Positions 16,880 through 25,719 of a stretch of DNA of 64,000 nt are shown piece by piece; positions within the stretch are counted from its first letter, which is position 1, and every line of letters starts with the position of its first letter. The notes beneath the pieces were generated by a model. The model was not told where the DNA came from and did not search any database. It was given only the letters and a program-made list of their open reading frames with translations. The position numbers and the translations under genes are program-made. The stretch is from a bacterium (lineage in GTDB: Bacteria; Bacteroidota; Ignavibacteria; SZUA-365), in contig JAHLLD010000002.1 of the NCBI GenBank assembly GCA_020444325.1, forward strand, positions 222,882-286,881. The letters run 5' to 3'.

Positions 16880-18802
16880 ATGCGCATTGCCACCAGCCGT
16901 CTTCTACTCAGTTGCATACTTTTCCTCTCTTTTCTGCCTCGAATGCTGCAGGCACAGCATCACGAATGTGATGTCATCCGCTACAACGTGCTGCTGACAT
17001 TTGATATCGAGCACCGCTCCATCGCCGGGGAAGCTGATATCCTCCTCCGCAACACCTCCCGGTCGCCAATACCAGCAGTGTCGTTCGATCTGCGTGAGAA
17101 CACCGTGAGCGCAGTGCGAATGGAGGGGAGTGATATTGCATGGTCGCAGATTGACAGCGTACTTACCGTCACCTTCCCCTCACCGCTCGCTTCACTCGAT
17201 ACAACCATTGTTACCGTGCATTATGCCGGCACGCATCCCGCTGTCACACCAGGGATGTATCGTACTGGTGTGATGTTCGGGGAACATGTCGTATCCGCGA
17301 AGGCACAGTCCTCAGTCGACTGGTATGTCTCCACCACCTGTCACTGGCTCCCGTGCAACAACGTCTTTGCGGATAAGGCCATTTACGATATCACGTATGA
17401 CGTGCCCGCGGGTATCGTCGCCGCAGGACAGGGGACTCTCATCGACCAGCAGTGCGACGGAGCGCGCTCGCGTTTTCACTGGCGTATGCGCGATCCCATC
17501 CATCCGCATACCGCGGGTTGGGCAGTCGGACCGTACTATCGCATTCAGCGCGAATGCATGGGGTACCCCGTCGAATATTACGTGGAAAAAGGGTTTTCGC
17601 TTGAGGTGGACAAGTACTTTGAACGACTGCCGGACATGATCGCCACATTTGAGCAGGAATACGGGCCATATCCGGGCGAGAAAATTGGTTTTGCAATAAC
17701 GGACGCCGGGTCCCAGGAATCACACACACTCGTCATACTTGAACATGAGGACCTCGGGGAAGTTGCCAGGCCGCAAGTGGAAGCACATGAACTGGCCCAT
17801 CACTGGTTCGGGAATTGCGTCACACCGATGGACCTCAGGGAGAACTGGCTGAGCGAAGGCTTCGCGATGTACAGCGAAATTCTCTATCGTGCAAACACCA
17901 CGATGCAGGCGCGTCTTGACGATCACATGCATTCCTATGTAAATCTGTATATCAAGGGAGTCGCAGTGAGCGAGGGTATCCAGCCGCTGTATAATTACAT
18001 GGGGCATGGCGCACCTTTCAATTACTCGAGTGTTATCTACATCAAAGGCGCCCTGGTTCTGAACATGCTGCGGCACGTCGTCGGCGACTCTCTCTATCAT
18101 GCGGCGATGCACGAGTATTTTCGACGCTACCGCTATGCGAACGTCACAACGGAAATGTTCCGCGCTGTGATGGAGGAAATCACACAGGTGCCTTTGCAGC
18201 AGTATTTCCAGCAATGGGTCTATGAAAAAGGGTGGCCGATTCTGACCGCGAAGCGTGTCGCGGCGTCATCCGGTGATCCGATGCGCATCCGGATTCGTCA
18301 GCTGCAGACGGACAGGGGGTGGTGTCTGTATGAGTTGCCTCTGGTATTCAAACTCACAATGAAGAACGGCGAGGAAGTGGAAATAACCAGATGGCTGCAT
18401 CCACAGGAAGAAGACATACTGCAGCTTCCGGGTGTGCTGGATGAAGAGGTCGTCGAATGGAGCATTGACCCGGCTGGCATTATGCTCATGGAGATGACCA
18501 AAATAACGGATGTGCGACAGGACGAAGCCGCTGCGTTGAATCCCAGCATCACGGCATGTTATCCGCAGCCTGTGCCGGCGGAAAACCGCATCCTGCATGT
18601 CGAGCTGAATGCACCGAAAGCGGCTGCCTGTGATCTGCAGCTTTATGATATGCTCGGTCGACAGGTGCGGAGCGTTTACAGTCAAGGGACGGCCGGTGCC
18701 TTGCGGCATCATGCCATCAATACTGCAGGACTCCCGTCGGGCACGTACCTGCTTCGACTGGCAGGAGATTCTCGGACATCGCAATTGGTGGTACTACGCT
18801 AA
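16880..18802 (+). CDS. M1-family metallopeptidase with T9SS sorting domain
   Basis: 640 residues from ATG 16880 (GAGGTG upstream; begins signal peptide MRIATSRLLLSCILFLSF). Zinc site HELAHHWFGN (H303, H307) with the second glutamate in NWLSEGFAM (E326). The exopeptidase motif GxMEN is replaced by GSQES, keeping the glutamate (E280). Residues ~550-640 form a Por-type C-terminal domain (YDMLGRQVRSV, LPSGTYLLRLAG), so the enzyme is probably secreted by the type IX system to the surface. Likely a zinc aminopeptidase; specificity unknown. It is convergent with the next gene. Confidence 0.9.
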   Translation: MRIATSRLLLSCILFLSFLPRMLQAQHHECDVIRYNVLLTFDIEHRSIAGEADILLRNTSRSPIPAVSFDLRENTVSAVRMEGSDIAWSQIDSVLTVTFPSPLASLDTTIVTVHYAGTHPAVTPGMYRTGVMFGEHVVSAKAQSSVDWYVSTTCHWLPCNNVFADKAIYDITYDVPAGIVAAGQGTLIDQQCDGARSRFHWRMRDPIHPHTAGWAVGPYYRIQRECMGYPVEYYVEKGFSLEVDKYFERLPDMIATFEQEYGPYPGEKIGFAITDAGSQESHTLVILEHEDLGEVARPQVEAHELAHHWFGNCVTPMDLRENWLSEGFAMYSEILYRANTTMQARLDDHMHSYVNLYIKGVAVSEGIQPLYNYMGHGAPFNYSSVIYIKGALVLNMLRHVVGDSLYHAAMHEYFRRYRYANVTTEMFRAVMEEITQVPLQQYFQQWVYEKGWPILTAKRVAASSGDPMRIRIRQLQTDRGWCLYELPLVFKLTMKNGEEVEITRWLHPQEEDILQLPGVLDEEVVEWSIDPAGIMLMEMTKITDVRQDEAAALNPSITACYPQPVPAENRILHVELNAPKAAACDLQLYDMLGRQVRSVYSQGTAGALRHHAINTAGLPSGTYLLRLAGDSRTSQLVVLR

Positions 18803-18840
18803 GCTCTGTTCCCATTGGTTGAGATGGGTGGATAGGCCAC

Positions 18841-19929
18841 TTATTCCCGCCACCATGCTTCCTGTGGCTGTTCGTCTGCCGGAAACATGCGCTGTCCGAT
18901 TCGGGGTGTCACCAGAATGACACCCTGGCGTTGCGCTTCCTTGCGCACGCGAACTACAGGGTCGGTCCACTCATGTGGAGCAAGCGTAAATCCTCCCCAG
19001 TGGATCGGCATCATCAGTTTGCCCTGCACATCGCGATGCGCTTCGACACTTTCTTCAGGGAGTGAGTGAATGGCGCGCCATTTCTCGTTGTACTGGCCGC
19101 ATTCCATCATCGTGAAGTCGAAGGGGCCGTAGCGTTTGCCGATTTCCGTAAAGTGCGGTCCATACCCGCTGTCCCCACTGAAGAAGATGCGGATGGCTCG
19201 CCCCTGCATCACCCATGATGCCCAGAGCGTCTTGTTGCGATCGTTCAGAGAGCGCCCGGAGAAGTGCTGTGCCGGGGTAGCTGCGATACGAATCCCATCT
19301 ATTTCGGCTTCATCCCACCAGTCCATTTCCGTAATCCGTTTCCCTTCAATACCCCAGCGGCTGAGATGCGCACCGACACCGAGCGGCACATAAAAATGTC
19401 CGACCCGGTCGGCCAGTATGGTGATGCTCTTGTGATCCAGATGGTCATAGTGATCATGAGAAATCAGCACGGCGTCCACGGGAGGTATATCCTTGAGGTT
19501 GATTCCGGTTTCGAGCGGGAAGCGCTTTCCGAATATCGGGAGGGGGGAGGCGGCGCCGGAAAGCATCGGGTCGAGCAGGAGGCGTTTGCCGTCGAGCTCG
19601 AGCATGACTGCGGAATGGCCGAACCAGGTGACGGCGTAGGAGCCATCGTCCGCAGGCGGTTCACCCCAGGCAACAGGGAAATCCGTCGGAAGGGGGTGTG
19701 ACGGTTTGGTATTTTTCGCTGTGATCATCTCATACATCGCTTCCATACCTTTTGAAAAGCTCATTTCCACATCCGCTCCGTTGATGTTGCGAAATCTTCC
19801 GTCATGATACTGCGGTGATTCCGCGATATGCCTGAGATGTTCCCCTTCCGGCTGCGCGCCGAACTGTTCCGCGCTGTGCAGGTAAGCCACACCACCGGCG
19901 ATGAATCCGAGAATTATTATGAAAATCAT
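18841..19929 (-). CDS. MBL-fold hydrolase, NAPE-PLD/UlaG-like
   Basis: 362 residues. N-terminal membrane helix (MIFIIILGFIAGGVAYL). The metallo-beta-lactamase metal site is SHDHYDHLD (158-165), with TWFGHSAVMLELDGKRLLLDPML upstream, GDSGYGPHF and MPIHWGGF downstream: the order found in N-acylphosphatidylethanolamine phospholipase D-like proteins. It probably cleaves a phosphodiester or lactone at the membrane; the substrate is not predictable. The start is kept at 19929; the SDR gene ends 41 bases upstream on the same strand. Confidence 0.85.
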   Translation of the reverse strand: MIFIIILGFIAGGVAYLHSAEQFGAQPEGEHLRHIAESPQYHDGRFRNINGADVEMSFSKGMEAMYEMITAKNTKPSHPLPTDFPVAWGEPPADDGSYAVTWFGHSAVMLELDGKRLLLDPMLSGAASPLPIFGKRFPLETGINLKDIPPVDAVLISHDHYDHLDHKSITILADRVGHFYVPLGVGAHLSRWGIEGKRITEMDWWDEAEIDGIRIAATPAQHFSGRSLNDRNKTLWASWVMQGRAIRIFFSGDSGYGPHFTEIGKRYGPFDFTMMECGQYNEKWRAIHSLPEESVEAHRDVQGKLMMPIHWGGFTLAPHEWTDPVVRVRKEAQRQGVILVTPRIGQRMFPADEQPQEAWWRE

Positions 19930-19969
19930 GTATGCACCATAGATGAATTGTCTTTGAGGAATTCACTTC

Positions 19970-21406
19970 TCAGGTCGCAGCAGCGGTTTCTGCGCTGTGG
20001 ACAATCGCCCGGGCCATGCCGCGAAAGACGAGTACATGAACAGGATAGATGCCGTACCAGTACAGTAGTCCCGCGAGTCCACTCGGGTAATATTCAGCAG
20101 TTTGTATGAGGGTGGAACCCCCGTTCTTCGCCTGTTCGATACGAAATTCCAGCCAGGCACGTCCCCAGACACGCATTTCCGCACGAAGGCGGAGCCTCCT
20201 GCCGGGTTCAATTTCTTCGACGCGCCAGAAATCCAGTGCCTCGCCCGGATGCAGTTCCGTGGGATGCCGCCTTCCGCGCCTCAATCCTACTCCGCCAGCC
20301 TGTTTGTCAATGAAGCCCCGTATGCGCCACAGCATGTTCGCATAGTACCAGCCGGTATCTCCACCGATGGAGGCGACCTTTGAAAAAAGTGTTGCTGCCG
20401 GTGCTTCGCAACGGAGCGTGCGCGAATCGCTCAGCAGATGCGAGGGATCCAGGGACTGTGGGACAGGCGGAGTGCCGGCCTGACTCCATGTCGTTTCGAC
20501 GTCATACGTTTCGAGTTTGCGCAGCGCGCGTCTGACGGCCTCTTCGAATGGCATGGGCTGCAGGTCGAAAAGCTTTCGTGCGAGGTCATTGGTGACAACG
20601 GTTTCGCTTCGCACGCTTTCGATGAGCGATGTTGCCAGCGAGAAAGGAATGGGCGTAACCAGATTCACCCAGTACGACGAGAGTTTCGGCGTCAGAACCG
20701 GAACAGGGATGATAACTCGCCTGAGGCCCAGTACGCGGGCAAGCGTCAGCATCATTTCCCGGTACGTGAGCGTTTCCGGTCCGCCAATGTCTATAATTTT
20801 CCCCGTGGCGGCTTCATTCTCCACACTTTCAACGAGGTACACCAACAGATCGGCGATGGCCAATGGCTGCGTTCCTACATCCACCCAGCGTGGGGTAACC
20901 ATTGCAGGAAGACGGTTGACGAGGTGATGCATCATTTCGAAGGAGGCACTGCCGGATCCGACAATTACCGCTGCACGGAATTCCGTGACCGGGATGCCGC
21001 TCGATCTGAGTATGTCGCCGACTTCGTGCCTGCTCCTGAGATGCGGGCTCTGCTCCTCGTCGCGTTTCCCGAGTCCACCCAGGTAGACGATACGCTTCAC
21101 ACCAGCCGCAGCGGCGGCCTGTGACACATTCGTCGCGGCTGCGCGGTCCTGCTGTTCAAAATCCGAATTGCCAGCAGACATGGAATGGACGAGATAGAAT
21201 ACCTGGTCGATCCCTTCAAACGCAGCTGCAAGTGTGTCGGGCCGCAGCACATCGCCCTGCACGATGTCTGAGGTCGCTGCATCACGTTCCGGAATCTTTT
21301 TCGGGTTCCGGACGAGACAGCGGACATCGTGACCCTGCTGCAGCAGGCGCGGCAGCAGTCTTCCACCAATATATCCGGTCGCTCCGAGGAGCAGGATTCG
21401 TGCCAT
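19970..21406 (-). CDS. SDR-family NAD(P)-binding protein fused to DUF2867
   Basis: 478 residues. N-terminal Rossmann domain of the atypical/extended SDR type (GATGYIGGRLL, 8-18; VYLGGLGKRDEEQSPHLRSR) covers ~1-290. The C-terminal DUF2867 domain (~310-470) has GGDTGWYYANMLWRIRGFID and LDFWRVEEIEPGRRLRLRAEM. This two-domain protein is widespread in bacteria; the DUF2867 part resembles a START/polyketide-cyclase-like lipid-binding fold. Enzymatic reaction unknown. Probably cotranscribed with the MBL-fold gene downstream. Confidence 0.85.
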   Translation of the reverse strand: MARILLLGATGYIGGRLLPRLLQQGHDVRCLVRNPKKIPERDAATSDIVQGDVLRPDTLAAAFEGIDQVFYLVHSMSAGNSDFEQQDRAAATNVSQAAAAAGVKRIVYLGGLGKRDEEQSPHLRSRHEVGDILRSSGIPVTEFRAAVIVGSGSASFEMMHHLVNRLPAMVTPRWVDVGTQPLAIADLLVYLVESVENEAATGKIIDIGGPETLTYREMMLTLARVLGLRRVIIPVPVLTPKLSSYWVNLVTPIPFSLATSLIESVRSETVVTNDLARKLFDLQPMPFEEAVRRALRKLETYDVETTWSQAGTPPVPQSLDPSHLLSDSRTLRCEAPAATLFSKVASIGGDTGWYYANMLWRIRGFIDKQAGGVGLRRGRRHPTELHPGEALDFWRVEEIEPGRRLRLRAEMRVWGRAWLEFRIEQAKNGGSTLIQTAEYYPSGLAGLLYWYGIYPVHVLVFRGMARAIVHSAETAAAT

Positions 21407-21481
21407 TTCTCAATCCATGTGAATGCTCTTCCTTAATGCACAACAGCGTCGCGGTGAAAAAAATGCCGGAACCGGAAGGAT

Positions 21482-21517
21482 AAAAAACGGGCATCCCACC
21501 GGAGGCGGCATGCCCGT
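21482..21517 (-). terminator. Rho-independent terminator
   Basis: ACGGGCAT (21487-21494) and ATGCCCGT (21510-21517) pair around a 15-base loop; on the reverse strand the stem runs into TTTTT. It serves the PilX-like gene ending at 21558. Confidence 0.75.
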
Positions 21518-21557
21518 ATTCGAGAAGACGGAACAGTGAATGTCTATCTGGGAGCGA

Positions 21558-22682
21558 TCATTCGTAGTACATCGCGATGCGGGGAGGCTGCGCGCCGGTT
21601 TTCCACACGCGTGTACCGAGGTCATCGGAAAGGGGGCGGTAGTAGATATCGAGCGAGCCAACATTCATCACATCTTCATGCGTGATAAGCGATCCGATGA
21701 GCATGACATTCCCGCTTGCGAAGAACGAACCCCCGCAAACAATATTGGCATGTGCCTTTGCGTCCTCGGCAAAGACATTTCCTGCGACCACGATGAGAAG
21801 TTCCTCGTCCTTTTCACGAAGAAGGTTGCGCACTTCATTCGAGTACAGGCGCAGATCGCCTTCGACGAGGAGGATGCCACAGCCGCGAACGTTTGCACGC
21901 AGGTTCAGGTGACCGCGAATTCGCCAGACCCCGGGACTGTCGGGTGTACCGAGATTGATGTCGCCCCGCAACGTCGTGCTGGACGCGTATGTCCGGGTCG
22001 CGATGCTCCCCCAGTCAGCAGGTTCGATGGCAGGCATTTCGATTGTGGGGTGACGGAACACTCCACTGCCGCCTTCGTTGATACGCGGGGTGAAAACGCT
22101 CGCAAGCTTTGCCCCTTCAGTGCTTATTCCTGAAGTGTAGGTGCCGAAGCCCTCGACAAGTCCCTGTCCACTGACACCGAGATAGCCGTTGGTGTGCACG
22201 TTGGTGTTCCGCAGCACATTGCCGAAATCCTGCACGAGAATCTGGTCATTGATGTTCAGACGGTTGCCGGTGTATAGCGCATAGCTGAGTGCATTCGGAA
22301 GGGCACCGTCTTTTGGTCGGTCGATGATCGCCTGCACGGTGACCTCTTCATTGTCCACAAGAGCGCGGGATGTAATGAAGCGCGCGTTCTGCAGGGGACG
22401 ATTGATGTCGCAGGGATCTGAGCCACCCGTTGTTGCAACATAAAGATCGACGCCGGGCAGATCTATGCGTGTGGGTGTACTTTGCGATGCCCAGTCGGCA
22501 TTGGCTTCCAGCTGCTGAATGGCGTACTCGACGCCGCTGGCGGCCAGGTCTTTTGCCTGCAGCTCCGAACTGTTGAAGAGCTTGTCGATTTCTTCAGCAG
22601 GATTTTCACCAAATACATTGAAGGTGGTGAGGACGGTGGTTGCGACGAGCCCGATAAGTATCGTCGTAAGGATTTTGTCCAC
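21558..22682 (-). CDS. PilX-like exported protein, function unknown
   Basis: 374 residues from GTG 22682, with GAGGTG 5 bases upstream. N-terminal hydrophobic helix (ILTTILIGLVATTVLTTF) is followed by SSELQAKDLAASGVEYAIQQL, which resembles the N-terminal region of PilX/minor-pilin-like proteins. The remainder is beta-rich (ILVEGDLRLYSNEV, LLIVVAGNVFAED, ANIVCGGSFFASGNVMLIGS), suggesting a parallel beta-solenoid of the sort found in proteins annotated as pilus-assembly associated. No pil genes are nearby. Monocistronic with its own terminator. Confidence 0.6.
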   Translation of the reverse strand: MDKILTTILIGLVATTVLTTFNVFGENPAEEIDKLFNSSELQAKDLAASGVEYAIQQLEANADWASQSTPTRIDLPGVDLYVATTGGSDPCDINRPLQNARFITSRALVDNEEVTVQAIIDRPKDGALPNALSYALYTGNRLNINDQILVQDFGNVLRNTNVHTNGYLGVSGQGLVEGFGTYTSGISTEGAKLASVFTPRINEGGSGVFRHPTIEMPAIEPADWGSIATRTYASSTTLRGDINLGTPDSPGVWRIRGHLNLRANVRGCGILLVEGDLRLYSNEVRNLLREKDEELLIVVAGNVFAEDAKAHANIVCGGSFFASGNVMLIGSLITHEDVMNVGSLDIYYRPLSDDLGTRVWKTGAQPPRIAMYYE

Positions 22683-22875
22683 GAAATCACCTCTGTTTAT
22701 TCAAGAATACTGTAATCCATCATTCAGCGGCGAAGCGATGTTCGTCCGCGGGTCGTGCATTCCCATCGATTCGAGAAAGGGCGAAGGAACGCTGACTGGG
22801 GAAAACTAACATCGCAACCTTACAGGCGGCTGAATCAGGGATTACAGTTTCCTGAACAAAACAGGCGATTCCGGG

Positions 22876-24768
22876 CTATTCTTCAAGGGTCGCGAGATTC
22901 CCGGGGTCCTCACCGAGGGCCCGGGCACGAAGAACGCGACGCATGATTTTCCCGCTTCTCGTCTTCGGCAGGGAATCAACAAAGTCGATCTTCTCCGGTT
23001 TTGCGATCGGCCCCATTTCATGTCCCACATGCTTTCGCAGTTCCTCCTCGAGCTGTTCATGTGCCTCGATGCCCGTTTTCAGGATGACGAATGCATGAAT
23101 GGCATTGCCCTTCACTTCGTGAGGAAGTCCGATTGCCGCCGCTTCGGAAACGGCGGGATGCGAAACCAGTGCGCTCTCAATTTCCGCGGTGCCCAGGCGA
23201 TACCCGCTGACCTTGATCACATCGTCCACGCGTCCGATCACCCAGAAATACCCATCCGCATCGCGTTTCGCCGCATCGCCTGTCATGTAACTGCCCGGGT
23301 AGCGTTTCCAGTACTGTTCGACGTAGCGGTCGGGATCTCCATAGATCGTGCGGAGCATTGCGGGCCAGGGATTTTTAATCGTGAGGAAGCCTTCTTCATC
23401 GGGACCGACGGGCTTGCCTGCCTCGTCCACAATTTCCATCTGCAGTCCCGGAAACGGTTTGCCTCCCGAGCCGGGTTTCAACGGATCCGAGGGGATGGGC
23501 GTAATCATGAACATGCCCGTTTCGGTTTGCCACCAGGTGTCCATGATAGGACAGCGTTCCTTGCCGATCACACGATGATACCATTTCCACGCTTCCGGAT
23601 TGATTGGTTCACCGACGGAGCCAAGCAGGCGCAGGGTGCTCAGATCATGACGATCAGCCCAGGCATCGCCGAAACGCATGAGTCCGCGAATCGCTGTCGG
23701 TGCTGTATACAGAATCGTGATGCCATAGCGTTCGATCATCTGCCACCAGCGGTTGGGGTAGGGGAAGGTCGGAGCGCCTTCGTACATGAAACTGGTTGCT
23801 CCATTGAGCAGGGGACCGTAAACGATGTACGAATGCCCTGTAATCCACCCGGGATCGGCTGCGCACCAATACCTGTCCTGATCCTGTATGTCGAATACGT
23901 ATTTCAGCGTCGTATACGTGCCGACCATATATCCTCCATGAGTATGCAGGATGGCCTTGGGCTTACCAGTCGTACCGGATGTGTAGAGCAGGAAAAGCGG
24001 ATCCTCCGCATCCATCACTTCCATGTTGCAGCTGCTCGACGCGATGGGAAGCATCATAAGGTCATGGTACCAAAGATCGCGACCCTGCTGCATGTTTACT
24101 TCCTGTCCCGTTCGCTTGACCACCAGCACGCTTTGTACCGTCGCTGCGCGCTGCAGCGCCTCATCGGCGATATCCTTCAGCGGAACGATTTTTCCGCGCT
24201 GATAGGCGCCGTCGGCGACGATCAGTACTTTGGACTGACTGTCTTCGAGTCTTTCATGCAGGGCTTCGACCGAGAATCCACCATAGACCACGGAATGGAT
24301 GGCGCCGATGCGCGCGCACGCCAGCATGGCGAGCATCAGTTCAGGGATGCGTCCCATATAAATCGTTACCCGGTCACCTTTTTCCACCCCGAGACTCTTC
24401 AGGATGTTGGCGAACTTGCAGACTTCCCGGCGCAATGCGAAGTAAGAGAGGGAACGGAATTCGCCATCCTCGCCCTCCCAGATCAGCGCGAGTTTGTTTC
24501 TTCGCGGGGTGAGCACATGGCGATCAACACAGTTGTAGACGATGTTGGTCTTTCCCCCCGTGAACCACTTGTAGAAGGGAGCGTTGCTGTCGTCAAGTAC
24601 CTTTTCGTAAGGCTCAAACCAGTCGAGTTCCTCTGCATGGCGGGACCAGAAGCCTTCGTAATCCTTCTCCGCTTCCTGCTCGAGCGTTTCACGGTCACGC
24701 ACGTGAGGCTCGCCGAGATGCTCGAATGATGGATAATACACGTCTCCGCTCAGCTTCTTGTCGGCCAT
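22876..24768 (-). CDS. acsA: Acetate--CoA ligase (acetyl-CoA synthetase)
   Basis: 630 residues from ATG 24768 (GGAGGA 4 bases upstream). Adenylate-forming motifs: [10 protein letters not shown] (262-271), the [19 protein letters not shown] block, DTWWQTETG, and the C-terminal [12 protein letters not shown] whose lysine (K607) is the acetylation-controlled catalytic residue. Converts acetate, ATP and CoA into acetyl-CoA in the cytoplasm. Slightly shorter than the usual ~650 residues but complete. Monocistronic. The next gene upstream is divergent. Confidence 0.95.
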   Translation of the reverse strand: MADKKLSGDVYYPSFEHLGEPHVRDRETLEQEAEKDYEGFWSRHAEELDWFEPYEKVLDDSNAPFYKWFTGGKTNIVYNCVDRHVLTPRRNKLALIWEGEDGEFRSLSYFALRREVCKFANILKSLGVEKGDRVTIYMGRIPELMLAMLACARIGAIHSVVYGGFSVEALHERLEDSQSKVLIVADGAYQRGKIVPLKDIADEALQRAATVQSVLVVKRTGQEVNMQQGRDLWYHDLMMLPIASSSCNMEVMDAEDPLFLLYTSGTTGKPKAILHTHGGYMVGTYTTLKYVFDIQDQDRYWCAADPGWITGHSYIVYGPLLNGATSFMYEGAPTFPYPNRWWQMIERYGITILYTAPTAIRGLMRFGDAWADRHDLSTLRLLGSVGEPINPEAWKWYHRVIGKERCPIMDTWWQTETGMFMITPIPSDPLKPGSGGKPFPGLQMEIVDEAGKPVGPDEEGFLTIKNPWPAMLRTIYGDPDRYVEQYWKRYPGSYMTGDAAKRDADGYFWVIGRVDDVIKVSGYRLGTAEIESALVSHPAVSEAAAIGLPHEVKGNAIHAFVILKTGIEAHEQLEEELRKHVGHEMGPIAKPEKIDFVDSLPKTRSGKIMRRVLRARALGEDPGNLATLEE

Positions 24769-24911
24769 GGTCTCCTCCATATATGAGATGTTGAATGTCC
24801 GTATTCTGCAAACTCTTCACGAAACATGCAAACGGCTGGTGTTGCATTTGCCGTTGAATTGAGCTGAAAAGGGAAAAAACTGCTGCATATGAAAAATTCG
24901 GAGAAAAAGGG

Positions 24912-24942
24912 TTGACAATGTGCGAGGGTTATTGTACGTTTG
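24912..24942 (+). promoter_or_regulatory. Putative promoter, hybrid sigma-70/Bacteroidota type
   Basis: TTGACA (24912-24917), 17-base spacer, then TACGTTTG (24935-24942). The second box fits the Bacteroidota -7 consensus TAnnTTTG and the first the common -35 box. Predicted start near 24949. Confidence 0.5.
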
Positions 24943-24948
24943 ACATAC

Positions 24949-25002
24949 CCTCCCTCCCCCCATGGGTGTTACGGCGTTATGCCGTGGCGCCCATTTTTTT
25001 TT
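24949..25002 (+). ncRNA. Candidate short RNA or attenuated leader (~54 nt)
   Basis: Between the predicted start and a terminator there is no open frame. The transcript would carry a C-rich 5' tail (CCCTCCCTCCCCCC, 24948-24961) and a single long hairpin: ATGGGTG...ACGGC pairing with GCCGT...GCGCCCAT (24962-24994), then nine T. It could be a stand-alone small RNA or an attenuated leader of the gene at 25115. No known RNA family recognised. Confidence 0.35.
24962..25002 (+). terminator. Strong Rho-independent hairpin
   Basis: Interrupted stem (7 bp + 5 bp: ATGGGTG/CGCCCAT and ACGGC/GCCGT) with a GTTAT loop, followed by TTTTTTTTT. It faces the forward strand although no forward gene ends just upstream, which is why a short RNA is proposed. 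Confidence 0.75.
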
Positions 25003-25114
25003 CTTCCAAATGAGCAGAACAAAATGGCGTGAGTGGGGAGGTGAAGGTTGTCATTGCGCCGTGAATTAGCTAATATAGGCCACCGTGTAAGACATTTGCG
25101 TCAATGAGGCGAGT

Positions 25115-25648
25115 ATGAGCGAATCCAGGGAAGGTAAGGAGGTCCAGGGTCAGCAGTTGGACGATGCCCGCAGCGCGTTGATAGCCTCGATCGAGGAAAT
25201 CGGTGCGGAACGCAACGAATACGCCGCACGTGCGCAGTGGCTGAAACGCCTCAGCGGATTGTTCAATGTGCTTATCGTCCTGCTATCCATTGCTTCTCCG
25301 GCCATGGTGACATATCTCACGCAGCAGCCCAGTCCGGATCCCTCCCTCACACTCAAGACTATCATCCTTGTCGCGCTTACCGGCGTGGTGGCCACGCTGC
25401 GCAGCGTGCTCAAGTGGGGAGAACAGTACGGATTTGCAGTGATGACAGCGATGAAACTGCGGGAGCTGGAATCGCATGCGCGCCTGGAGATGGAGGAAGT
25501 GCTGAACACGGCCAATGACATGGTGGTGCATGGGAAGCTCACCGCGCTCAACCAGGAGTTGCAGGAGCGCTGGACCGCCATTGTTCGCCGTCACCTCGTC
25601 AGTGGCGGCTACGGGGGAGAGGGCAACGATGTGAATGGAAAGGGATAG
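25115..25648 (+). CDS. SLATT/DUF4231-like two-helix membrane protein
   Basis: 177 residues. A charged N-terminal coiled coil, two closely spaced membrane helices (about 50-70 LFNVLIVLLSIASPAMVTYL and 81-97 LKTIILVALTGVVATLR), then a long amphipathic C-terminal helix. This is the architecture of SLATT/DUF4231 proteins, which are often linked to nucleotide-signalling conflict systems. No partner gene of that sort is adjacent here, so the role is open. A terminator follows at 25685. Confidence 0.65.
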   Translation: MSESREGKEVQGQQLDDARSALIASIEEIGAERNEYAARAQWLKRLSGLFNVLIVLLSIASPAMVTYLTQQPSPDPSLTLKTIILVALTGVVATLRSVLKWGEQYGFAVMTAMKLRELESHARLEMEEVLNTANDMVVHGKLTALNQELQERWTAIVRRHLVSGGYGGEGNDVNGKG

Positions 25649-25684
25649 TCCGCGAACGGATTCTTCCAGTGAAAGCTCGAATTA

Positions 25685-25719
25685 CCCTTCGGTGCCTGTG
25701 TGCCGGAGGGGTTGTTTTT
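25685..25719 (+). terminator. Rho-independent terminator
   Basis: CCCTTCGG (25685-25692) pairs with CCGGAGGG (25703-25710), one GU pair, 10-base loop, then GTTGTTTTTA. It separates the SLATT-like gene from the convergent lipoprotein gene, whose stop codon it touches. Confidence 0.65.

Larger units (their letters stand above)
24769..25114. other. Intergenic region, 346 bp, between acsA and the SLATT-like gene
   Basis: Holds the acsA promoter (reverse), and on the forward strand a promoter-like element (24912-24942) followed closely by a strong hairpin and T run (24962-25002), annotated separately. No convincing protein gene. Confidence 0.6.

Noticed and set aside
23020..24729. 569-codon open frame antisense to acsA
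   Set aside because: Lies entirely over a fully conserved acetyl-CoA synthetase gene and shows no motif or ribosome site.
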